Shown here: positions 55,561-64,000 of the stretch, in pieces
How positions within the stretch are numbered: position 1 is the stretch's first letter
Layout of the letters: the number at the start of each line of letters is the position of its first letter
Assembly (NCBI GenBank): GCA_964035575.1
Contig: OZ037844.1
Span: 1,142,501-1,206,500, forward strand
Source: Rhynchopus sp. YZ270_cl-10
Taxonomy: Eukaryota; Euglenozoa; Diplonemea; Diplonemida; Diplonemidae
Reading direction: 5' to 3'
Length of the DNA: 64,000 nt
The notes under the pieces: model-generated
Told to the model about the DNA's origin: nothing
The model's input: the letters and a program-made list of their open reading frames with translations, nothing else
Databases searched by the model: none
Program-made: the position numbers and the translations under genes

Positions 55561-55657
55561 TTTTTCGGGTACCCCCCCCCCGGGGGGTGGGGGTTAGGGG
55601 GGGTTACAGGGGGTTGGGGAGAGAGCAACAGTAAAAACCTAAACACCAGTGTTTAGG
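55561..55657 (+). mobile_element. Tail of a third hairpin-tailed family (C)
   Basis: A G-rich tract, AGAGCAACAGTAAAAA, then the hairpin CCTAAACACCAGTGTTTAGG (55638-55657) and AATTTT. Same layout as A and B tails but a different stem. The head is not in the window. Confidence 0.6.
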
Positions 55658-55661
55658 AATT

Positions 55662-58215
55662 TTAGACGCACGAAAACAGCGCGTTGAAAAGCGCCCGTTT
55701 TAGACGTGCGAAAACAGCGCGTTGAAAAGCATCCGTTTTAGACGTGCGAAAACAGCGCGTTGGAAAGCGTCCGTTTTAGACGTGCGTAAACAGCGCGTTG
55801 AAAAGCGCCCGTTTTAGACGTGCGAAAACAGCGCGTTGAAAAGCGTCCGTTTTAGACGCACGAAAACAGCGGGTTGAAAAGCGCCCGTTTTAGACGTGCG
55901 AAAACAGCGCGTTGAAAAGCATCCGTTTTAGACGCACGAAAACAGCGCGTTGGAAAGCGTCCGTTTTAGACGCACGAAAACAGCGGGTTGAAAAGCGCCC
56001 GTTTTAGACGTGCGAAAACAGCGCGTTGAAAAGCATCCGTTTTAGACGCACGAAAACAGCGCGTTGAAAAGCGCCCGTTTTAGACGTGCGAAAACAGCGC
56101 GTTGAAAAGCATCCGTTTCAGACGCACGAAAACAGCGCGTTGGAAAGCGTCCGTTTTAGACGCACGAAAACAGCGGGTTGAAAAGCGCCCGTTTTAGACG
56201 TGCGAAAACAGCGCGTTGAAAAGCATCCGTTTTAGACGCACGAAAACAGCGCGTTGGAAAGCGTCCGTTTTAGACGCACGAAAACAGCGGGTTGAAAAGC
56301 GCCCGTTTTAGACGTGCGAAAACAGCGCGTTGAAAAGCATCCGTTTTAGACGCACGAAAACAGCGCGTTGAAAAGCGCCCGTTTTAGACGTGCGAAAACA
56401 GCGCGTTGAAAAGCATCCGTTTCAGACGCACGAAAACAGCGCGTTGGAAAGCGTCCGTTTTAGACGCACGAAAACAGCGCGTTGAAAAGCGTCCGTTTTA
56501 GAAGCACGAAAACAGCGCGTTGAAAAGCGCCCGTTTTAGACGTGCGAAAACAGCGCGTTGAAAAGCGTCCGTTTTAGACGCACGAAAACAGCGCGTTGAA
56601 AAGCGCCCGTTTTAGACGCACGAAAACAGCGCGTTGAAAAGCGCCCGTTTTAGACGTGCGAAAACAGCGCGTTGAAAAGCGTCCGTTTTAGACGCACGAA
56701 AACAGCGCGTTGAAAAGCGCCCGTTTTAGACGTGCGAAAACAGCGCGTTGAAAAGCGTCCGTTTTAGACGCACGAAAACAGCGCGTTGAAAAGCGCCCGT
56801 TTTAGACGCACGAAAACAGCGCGTTGAAAAGCGCCCGTTTTAGACGTGCGAAAACAGCGCGTTGAAAAGCGTCCGTTTTAGACGCACGAAAACAGCGGGT
56901 TGAAAAGCGTCCGTTTTAGACGCACGAAAACAGCGCGTTGAAAAGCATCCGTTTTAGACGCACGAAAACAGCGCGTTGAAAAGCGTCCGTTTTAGAAGCA
57001 CGAAAACAGCGCGTTGAAAAGCGCCCGTTTTAGACGTGCGAAAACAGCGCGTTGAAAAGCGTCCGTTTTAGACGCACGAAAACAGCGCGTTGAAAAGCGC
57101 CCGTTTTAGACGCACGAAAACAGCGCGTTGAAAAGCGCCCGTTTTAGACGTGCGAAAACAGCGCGTTGAAAAGCGTCCGTTTTAGACGCACGAAAACAGC
57201 GCGTTGAAAAGCGCCCGTTTTAGACGTGCGAAAACAGCGCGTTGAAAAGCGTCCGTTTTAGACGCACGAAAACAGCGCGTTGAAAAGCGCCCGTTTTAGA
57301 CGTGCGAAAACAGCGCGTTGAAAAGCGTCCGTTTTAGACGCACGAAAACAGCGCGTTGAAAAGCGCCCGTTTTAGACGTGCGAAAACAGCGCGTTGAAAA
57401 GCGTCCGTTTTAGACGCACGAAAACAGCGCGTTGAAAAGCGCCCGTTTTAGACGCACGAAAACAGCGCGTTGAAAAGCATCCGTTTTAGACGCACGAAAA
57501 CAGCGCGTTGAAAAGCGCCCGTTTTAGACGTGCGAAAACAGCGCGTTGAAAAGCGTCCGTTTTAGACGCACGAAAACAGCGCGTTGAAAAGCGCCCGTTT
57601 TAGACGTGCGAAAACAGCGCGTTGAAAAGCGTCCGTTTTAGACGCACGAAAACAGCGCGTTGAAAAGCGTCCGTTTTTGACGCACGAAAACAGCGCGTTG
57701 AAAAGCATCCGTTTTAGACGCACGAAAACAGCGCGTTGAAAAGCGTCCGTTTTAGAAGCACGAAAACAGCGCGTTGAAAAGCGTCCGTTTTATACGCACG
57801 AAAACAGCGCGTTGAAAAGCGTCCGTTTTAGACGCACGAAAACAGCGCGTTGAAAAGCATCCGTTTTAGACGCACGAAAACAGCGCGTTGAAAAGCGTCC
57901 GTTTTAGAAGCACGAAAACAGCGCGTTGAAAAGCGTCCGTTTTAGACGCACGAAAACAGCGCGTTGAAAAGCGTCCGTTTTAGACGCACGAAAACAGCGC
58001 GTTGAAAAGCATCCGTTTTTGACGTGCGAAAACAGCGCGTTGAAAAGCGTCCGTTTTAGACGTGCGAAAACAGCGCGTTGAAAAGCGCCCGTTTTAGACG
58101 TGCGAAAACAGCGCGTTGAAAAGCGTCCGTTTTAGACGCACGAAAACAGCGCGTTGAAAAGCGTCCGTTTTAGACGCACGAAAACAGCGCGTTGAAAAGA
58201 GTCCGTTTCAGACGC
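55662..58215. repeat. 38-bp minisatellite, about 67 units
   Basis: Unit TTTTAGACGCACGAAAACAG + CGCGTTGAAAAGCGTCCG. Variants: GACGTG/GACGCA, and GCGCCCG/GCGTCCG/GCATCCG. The two forms alternate in the first two thirds, giving a 76-bp higher-order period. Later units are more uniform. It ends about 400 bp before the kinase gene. Confidence 0.96.
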
Positions 58216-58218
58216 ACA

Positions 58219-58614
58219 AGAACGACGGGTATTTTTGGATGTTTCTGGAGTTGAGTCCTGGTCAACTTTGTATCCTATTGTCGGTGTAGCTCACTCTGTG
58301 GTGGCTAGTTTTGTATGAATGATGCACAGTACAAGTTGCCCCCAAGCTCTGGGCATGTTTGTGGAGTTCTTAACCGAAGTTTGGATATGTTGGTATTTCC
58401 TGATAGTAACCCTTTAGCTGGCCCCATAGACTCACAGTTGAGAGGCTTCTTCTCTGAGTAAACATGATTAATTATTGTTCTCTCTGTTCTGAAGCTGATA
58501 GCCGCTTTGGAGGAATGACGCCCTTTTTTTTGCGTTTGTAGTCCTATTTTGATTAACATTACTGTCTGACTTTATAGTTTACATCTTTTGCTGGCAGGTG
58601 TGCGACAAAACATT
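58219..58614. other. Upstream region of the kinase gene
   Basis: A unique non-coding stretch. A candidate 3' splice site, TTTTGCTGGCAG, at 58585-58596 lies 18 bases before the chosen ATG, so an upstream leader exon is possible. No core promoter recognised. Confidence 0.4.
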
Positions 58615-59715
58615 ATGAGTGACTCTGTGGAGAAACGTATTCTGGAGAAGTACAGTGGTCAGCTCGATGAAGTTGCAAGGCGGATTATTGCTGTTGCAGA
58701 TGAACAGCTGGACCGGAGAGTTCTAGTTTGTATCGCAGGGGTTCCAGGTAGCGGGAAGTCGACTACCGCATCGTGTATTGAGAAGGTTGTCAATACGCAT
58801 TCCTCAGGAAGGTGTTGTGCCATACCTATGGACGGTTTTCACCTTACACGTAAGAGCTAAACGAATTGGAAAATAGAGAAGAAGCGATTGAGAGGCGTGG
58901 GGCACACTGGACCTTTGATGCTGATGCGTTCAAGCGTAACTTGCAGGAAGCACGCATTTTGAAGGAAGTGCGTTTCTCTGGTTTCGATCACGCCGCTTGT
59001 GATCCCGTCTCGGATGCGATCAAGGTTCCGCGTTCCTGCCAGATTCTGCTTGTAGAAGGAAATTACGTGCTGTTTAGAGGGTTAACCTCTTGGAGCAAGG
59101 TGGTGGACCTCTTCGACTTCAAAATATACCTGGACTGTGCTCAAGAGATTGCAACAGACCGACTGGTACGGAGACACGTGGTATGTTTTGACGCAGAGGA
59201 CCAAGCGGGTGAGGCCCCAAGGTAATTTACGATTATTTTCTCTCTTTTGGTGTAGCTAAAACCAGCTATTCTGCGTCCACTATAATTTCAGTCCACTAGA
59301 AGTCCATAAATGTGTACATTTTTTTTTTTTTTTTTAGGCTAGGAGGACGATCAAATTAGGAAGGTGTGGTATTCGAAGGAAAAATATGCGGTGTGTGTGT
59401 GAGAATGGCGCAGACACCGTGTTTCTGAAGTATGACAGTATTACAACAAACACCGGTGCGGTGAAAACCCTCGAAAACCCTTCGATTTTTGATATCCCAA
59501 AACTCAGCTTAATTTCCCTCCGGTGTTTGTTGTGTTACTGTAATTAACTGGTTTCTGAATTAGATTTATCTTGCGTAACATTTCCTTTTTGACAGGCTGC
59601 TTGGAATATTTCTGAAGAGGAGGCAAGGGCACGTGCACAAGGGTCAGATTTCCTAAACAGCCTTCTGATCAGGACTACAAAGAGCAATGCAGACCTGGTT
59701 CTTTCATTTCTCTAA
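58615..59715 (+). pseudogene. P-loop kinase, uridine kinase/YFH7-like, one intron, one apparent frameshift
   Basis: The ATG at 58615 gives MSDSVEKRILEKYSG, a Walker A GVPGSGKST at residues 42-50 and the PMDGFHLTR substrate-loop motif. The next conserved text, LNELENREEAIERRGAHWTFDADAF, is in another frame, so one base seems missing near 58850-58857. The exon continues through ILLVEGNYVLF and the lid-like RLVRRHV, ends at 59180, and after a GT-AG intron (59181-59595, phase 0) exon 2 reads AAWNISEEEARARAQGSDFL to TAA at 59713-59715. Proteins of this fold phosphorylate small nucleosides, sugars or related substrates. The substrate here is unknown. A sequencing error would make it a live gene. 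Confidence 0.75.
59181..59595 (+). other. Kinase intron with a small inverted-repeat element
   Basis: Donor GTATGT, acceptor TTTTTGACAG. Inside, 59435-59541 has 22-bp inverted ends (ACAGTATTACAACAAACACC and its near complement, two mismatches). No clear target duplication. A T-rich run before TTAGG (59319-59340) could be an alternative acceptor. Confidence 0.65.
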
Positions 59716-59962
59716 AATTTACATGAGGAACGCAAAAAAGAAAGGTAGTTTTATCTTTTCTCAAGAGACCCCCTCCCTCTCTGTCTTTCTCTCCGTTACC
59801 CTTTAGCGGAGTAGCTTCGCTGCGTGCATGTGTGCGGGTACTTTATGGGAGAATGTGATTGGGGACATCCACCACTCACCTCACACCTCCACACAACAAA
59901 CAAGAGACAATAAATAGCATAATTTAAAGACACAACATTGAAGATCAACATCTTCACAAACC

Positions 59963-61339
59963 ATGTCGAAGCGACACGCAGACAGCACACCTGACGAGAA
60001 GGCATCAAAGAGAAGAAAGCTTTCTGCAGACTCGGTCTTGGTGGAGGCTGCCAGGAACGGCGACACAACTGCCGTGCGGGTGGGACTTGAGAAGCTCAGC
60101 CCACACACAGACAGCAAAACGGTTGCCTTCGATGCTGTGCACGAGGCATGCAGAGGGAACCACGATGAATGCCTCGCACTGCTTCTTCCGTATGTTGAGA
60201 CAACGCAGATGGGCTTCGGGATGCTGCTGAGTGAGTGCATCCACGCAGACCACACTGCGTGCACGGAGGTCCTCTTGCAGCATTGGAAGTCAGTCTGCAG
60301 CAACGTTGCGTTTGTCCCACACGGGCACAAGGCAGACATCCAAAGTAAGACACGTCGTCCCTGTCCAGCCATGTGGGAGAACCCTGCAGTGTGTCAGGTG
60401 CTCATTGATGCAGGGGCAGACATCGAGACAAAGGATGAGAATGGACGTTCACCTCTTCTCAGGGCGAGCATTTCAGGCAAGATCGCAGTTGTGAAGATGT
60501 TGGTCGGAGCAGGTGCGGAGGTGTGTGTCACAGACAAGCAAGGAGACACGTGTCTCTCGCTGGCTGCAGTCTTTGGACACACCGAGACTGTGCGTTATCT
60601 TGTGGGCTTGAAGGAGGTGGACGTGAATCAGAAGGATAACGATGGCTACACTGCGATGCTCCTTGCTACTGAAAGAAGTCATGCAGACGTGGTGCAGGTA
60701 CTCATTGATGCAGGGGCAGATTTCGAGGTGAAGGATGAGGAGGGAAGTTCGCCTCTTCTCTGGGCTTGCTATTCAGGACAAGTCGCAGTTGTGAAGATGT
60801 TGGTCGGAGCAGGTGCAGACGTGTGTGTCACAAACAACCAAGGAGACACATGTCTTATGCTTGCGGCACGTAATGGACACATCGAGACTGTGCGTACTCT
60901 TCTGTGTATGCCTGAGGTGGATATGAATCAGTATACTGGGGGCTTCACTACACTGCACCACGCTGTGTCACAGAAGCAGTCAGGTGTGTCGAAGTTGCTC
61001 ATTGATGCAGGGGCAGACGTTGAGGCAAAGAGTGATGGGATGGGGCGTACGCCTCTTCACTGTGCTTGTGAGGTTGGGGAACGCGATATTGCGAAGATGT
61101 TGGTCAAAGCAGGTGCGGATGTGTGTTCCCTTACAGATGACGATGGAGACACATGCTTTGTTCTTGCTGCTTATTATGGACACACCGAGACTGTGCGTTA
61201 TCTTTTGGGCTTGAAGGATGTGGATGTGAACCACAGGTGTTTGTCTGGCCACACTGCGTTGCACCATGCGAGACAGAAACAACATACAGATGTGGAGCAG
61301 GTTCTCCTCGAGCACGGTGGGGAAGTCTTTCCGCAATGA
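59963..61339 (+). CDS. Ankyrin-repeat protein, 458 residues, intact
   Basis: Single exon. The N-terminus has a basic KASKRRKLS patch (residues 13-21), a likely nuclear signal. Residues 23-110 are degenerate ankyrin-like helices. About nine clearer repeats run from residue 140 to the end, with alternating consensus pairs: LIDAGADxExKDExGxSPLL, VVKMLVGAGADVCVT, GDTCLxLAAxxGHxETVRYL and VDxNxxxxxGxTALHHA. Ankyrin stacks bind other proteins. The partner is unknown. No catalytic domain. The stop overlaps a palindrome, and a LINE begins 17 bp downstream. The internal repeats are close enough to suggest recent duplication. Confidence 0.92.
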   Translation: MSKRHADSTPDEKASKRRKLSADSVLVEAARNGDTTAVRVGLEKLSPHTDSKTVAFDAVHEACRGNHDECLALLLPYVETTQMGFGMLLSECIHADHTACTEVLLQHWKSVCSNVAFVPHGHKADIQSKTRRPCPAMWENPAVCQVLIDAGADIETKDENGRSPLLRASISGKIAVVKMLVGAGAEVCVTDKQGDTCLSLAAVFGHTETVRYLVGLKEVDVNQKDNDGYTAMLLATERSHADVVQVLIDAGADFEVKDEEGSSPLLWACYSGQVAVVKMLVGAGADVCVTNNQGDTCLMLAARNGHIETVRTLLCMPEVDMNQYTGGFTTLHHAVSQKQSGVSKLLIDAGADVEAKSDGMGRTPLHCACEVGERDIAKMLVKAGADVCSLTDDDGDTCFVLAAYYGHTETVRYLLGLKDVDVNHRCLSGHTALHHARQKQHTDVEQVLLEHGGEVFPQ

Positions 61340-61355
61340 GGCACATTGTGCCTCA
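61337..61355. other. 19-bp palindrome across the ankyrin stop codon
   Basis: TGAGGCACATTGTGCCTCA begins with the stop TGA. The poly(T) of the antisense LINE starts right after it. It may be chance, or a foldable 3' end. Confidence 0.6.
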
Positions 61356-64000
61356 TTTTTTTTTTTTTTTTTTTTTTTTTTCTCTTTGGCCTTTAGTGGT
61401 CTTTTTATTGCGATAGGTTAGTACACAATGAACAAAAAGCAAGGTGGGCGCACCACTCAAACAAAATGAACAGAACACAAAAGGTGGGCACGGCCCAGGG
61501 TATCTCATTACACCTCCCCTGACGTTGGTCTCCTGCTTGCTTGAGAGGCCGGGGAATCACTTTGGAGTCAAACAACTCGTACGCGAGGATACCTCCCCTA
61601 AAACTGGAAAATACAAATGGAGTGGTGCGCGCAGTAATGTAAGCGGTGTCGTGGCGTGCTTAGCCAAAGGTATACGCTTAAAAGTCACTCAAAAAAAAAA
61701 AAATAAAAGGGAATATGCATTGTGTAAGTATAACTAGTGTGTATTTATATGGGGCGGTGTGGAAAGTGAAACGTAAGGCAGCAAATAGGGTACACACAGC
61801 TCGCCCCCATCACACGCTTTCCCCCTTTCATATCCCAAGATAGCACCCAGGGCGCAATCGATTTTAACATCAACAAAATGCAGTGACTGGTGTGTTTGTG
61901 TGTCTTTAGGGGCGAGGGGGCGGGCAGAGTGAGAGGCAGGCATCTGTGGCAGTCGCAAACCCCCACCAGGAGCCCTGATCTCTTAGGTAGGTTTGTGTTG
62001 TGGCGGCGTACACGATTTGCCCTTGTTGGGGTGTTGGTGGCGTTCTTTTGGGGCATGTGGCTCGTGTTATTACCTATGAGACTCGGACACCCAGCAGAGG
62101 CGCAACTTCCACTTCAGGTACCCATCGCTCTCCCCACCCCTCCTCCCCTTGTCGTCGCATTTGCCTGTGCCGCAATCGGGTGTGCTTAGGGTACTACATC
62201 GGGCCACGGGCAGGGGCTGAGTCTGGGGGTTGTCGTGGCAGAAAAATAAACTAGTGAGTAGGGCACGAGTAGTACGTTCCCATATTGCGTAACGTATCTT
62301 ACTTGCATATGGGGATAAGGGGGGTTAAATGGTAGTACAGGTGGCTCGCATCGGGGGTGTCGCTACGCACCCGTCTACTTTACAGTGACTGCTGCCGAAA
62401 ATAAAAAGGTGGGAGGTTACAGGGGCGCGGTACCCACTGGCGCCTCCCCGCAAGGTGTTGATAGCGACAGGTTGTTTCAGTTTGCAATTGCGAAAAAAAA
62501 TATTTTAAAATAAAACATTTTTTTTTTTTAAAAATTAAAATTTGAGTTATTAAAGTTTTGTTTTGTTACAAATTGTAGAAGTGTGTGTCACTACCCGTGG
62601 GGGGGAAGTTTGGGGCTACTGCGGTTGACATAGTGTCCCATAAGAGTGTGCTGTTGTTTTCGCTAGTAGCGTACCTGGTGGAGCATGCAAGGTGGCCTAG
62701 TAGACTCCTACGCAGCTTCACCGGCACGTGTGTATTGTGTAAAGGGGGAAGGGTGAGGTGGGGGTATTAAATAGGGGAGTTGGGGAATTTGGGATTTTGG
62801 TGGGCGGGAAGAACGTCCGTATGGTAAGACGCGCCGCACGCCTCTTTGGGCACATGTAGTGTTTGTGTGTGCATGTGCTTGCATGTTTAGTCATAAGGGG
62901 GGTTTTGATGGTTGTGTTGGTAGCTCGCATCGGGGGTGTCGCTACGCACCCTTTCACCTAACAGTAATTGCTGCCGTAAAAGAAAAATAAATGATAAATG
63001 AAAAAGAGGAGGTTACCAGAGCGCGGTAGACACTGGCGCCTCCCCTCGAGGTGTTTGGTTGCGACAGAAAAGGTTACATTTTGCATTTTAAAAGTTTCAA
63101 AAGAGGATAAGGTGTGAGCAGTTAAAGTAAAAGTGTGGGTCACTACCCTTTGAAGGGGAACAATGGGGTAACTGCAGCGCGGTAGTCGCTGGTGACCCTC
63201 AAGATTGTGTTGTTGTTTTGACAGGCAGCGTAATCGGTGGAAAATGCAAGGTGGCCGGGTAGACCCCTAAGCAGCTTCACCGGCACGTGCGTATTGTGTA
63301 AAGGGGGAAGGGTGTGTTGGCAGTATTAAATAGGGGGGAATTGGGGCACGGGAAGAGCATTCGTAGGGTAGATGTGTGGTACACCTCCGTCCGCACATGT
63401 ATAGTTTGCTTTAATTGATTAATGTACAGTCAGATGCTCCTAATCTACTTGTGTTTAACGACTGTTGACCTCCAAAAGAGCGGTAAATACATTGTGCTGT
63501 GGTACAGAGAGTGTAGGGAGTGGCGGCATAAAAAAGGGGATAACTAGGTGCATAAAGAAGCGTCCGCTGGGTAAAATGTGGAGTACGCCTCTCTGGGCGT
63601 ACTTCGAGTGCGGAGGGACCTGGGGCTTCAATAGCGAGAGAGAATTATGCATCAGGGATTTCTACGGTGTGAGAAGTGTGGTAGAGATGTGGAAAAATGG
63701 GTAGGGGGAACGCTGAATGAGCGAACGAAAGGCTTTTGATTGGGTAACATGTGGGGAAAGACAGCAGAAAAGCAACAAAATACCCGTTGTAAATAGGGGG
63801 ACATGAATAACACGCTTGTTGTCAGGGGCTAGCAGCGCGACGTAAGTCGTACTGCAGCCTATGACACAAGATTAAACACAGAACATAATAATATTAATCA
63901 ACAACAACTCAGTCACGACTAACTACCGTTACGGAGGTACTCCTCAAGCGGGCCAGGCAGGAAACTCTCGCTGACGAGGTACTTCAGGGCGGTCGCCGGC
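61356..64000 (-). mobile_element. LINE copy L4: 3' UTR and start of ORF2 C-terminus
   Basis: Poly(T) (61356-61381), then 2.5 kb matching the 3' UTR of L2 and L3 with few differences, and the ORF2 end (stop complement at 63917-63919) running off the window. It shows the uninterrupted 3' UTR, including both insertion sites used by A elements in L3. Antisense to the ankyrin gene. The A-run at 61691-61708 offers AATAAA on the ankyrin strand. Confidence 0.92.

Noticed and set aside
55662-58215. Regular 38-bp repeats resembling a CRISPR array
   Set aside because: The units are contiguous with no unique spacers, and the setting is eukaryotic.

Overview
The window is repeat-dominated eukaryotic DNA, probably from a protist. 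The evidence is GT-AG splicing in a host gene, an AATAAA signal with poly(A) on a LINE, a LINE carrying a 2A motif, and an ankyrin-repeat gene. A chromerid-like alveolate is my best guess from the style of the ankyrin protein, but nothing here proves it. Only about 3 kb (58.6-61.3 kb) holds host genes: a P-loop kinase of the uridine-kinase/YFH7 type with one intron and an apparent one-base frameshift, and an intact 458-residue ankyrin protein.

The rest is four interacting repeat systems. (1) Hairpin-tailed repeats, called here families A and B, with a third tail C. They start TTTGAGTTGACGG or TTTAGTTTTTTTTGG, carry a shared core of about 170 bp and often a CpG-rich minisatellite, and end in a short perfect hairpin followed by AA. 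They insert at A/T runs with no target duplication and stack head to tail. They look like non-autonomous rolling-circle (Helentron/DINE-like) elements. (2) Foldback DNA transposons with termini CAGTGCTACC, CAAGGCTACC, CAAGGCTCTG, CAAGGCTCTAAG or CATGGCTCTAAG. Twelve of thirteen have perfect 7-bp target duplications. Their interiors are modules separated by A(n)T(n) tracts. (3) A LINE with ORF1, a Q/H-rich linker, a 2A motif, APE endonuclease, reverse transcriptase, RNase H, a 3' UTR of about 2.5 kb and a poly(A) tail. There are four copies. (4) Satellites: 42-54-bp CpG-rich arrays, a 38-bp array of about 67 units, 480-bp and 175-bp units, and smaller ones.

Layout: 0-8.7 kb, A and B repeats with a LINE fragment. 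8.7-13.9 kb, a minus-strand LINE fused to a 480-bp array. 13.9-21.8 kb, B elements including a 3-kb minisatellite and an inverted duplication. 21.8-47 kb, A elements, the last hosting a 21.4-kb plus-strand LINE that is itself interrupted by a 6.95-kb foldback element, a 1.9-kb foldback element, a 408-bp MITE and two pairs of hairpin-tailed repeats. 47-51.7 kb, more foldback elements. 52-55.5 kb, an A element split by a 3-kb TIR element. 55.6-58.2 kb, the 38-bp array. 58.6-61.3 kb, host genes. 61.4-64 kb, another minus-strand LINE.

The nesting gives a relative history: hairpin repeat, then LINE, then foldback elements and further hairpin repeats. Removing each foldback element plus one duplication restores the LINE reading frame, so those insertions came after a once-intact LINE.
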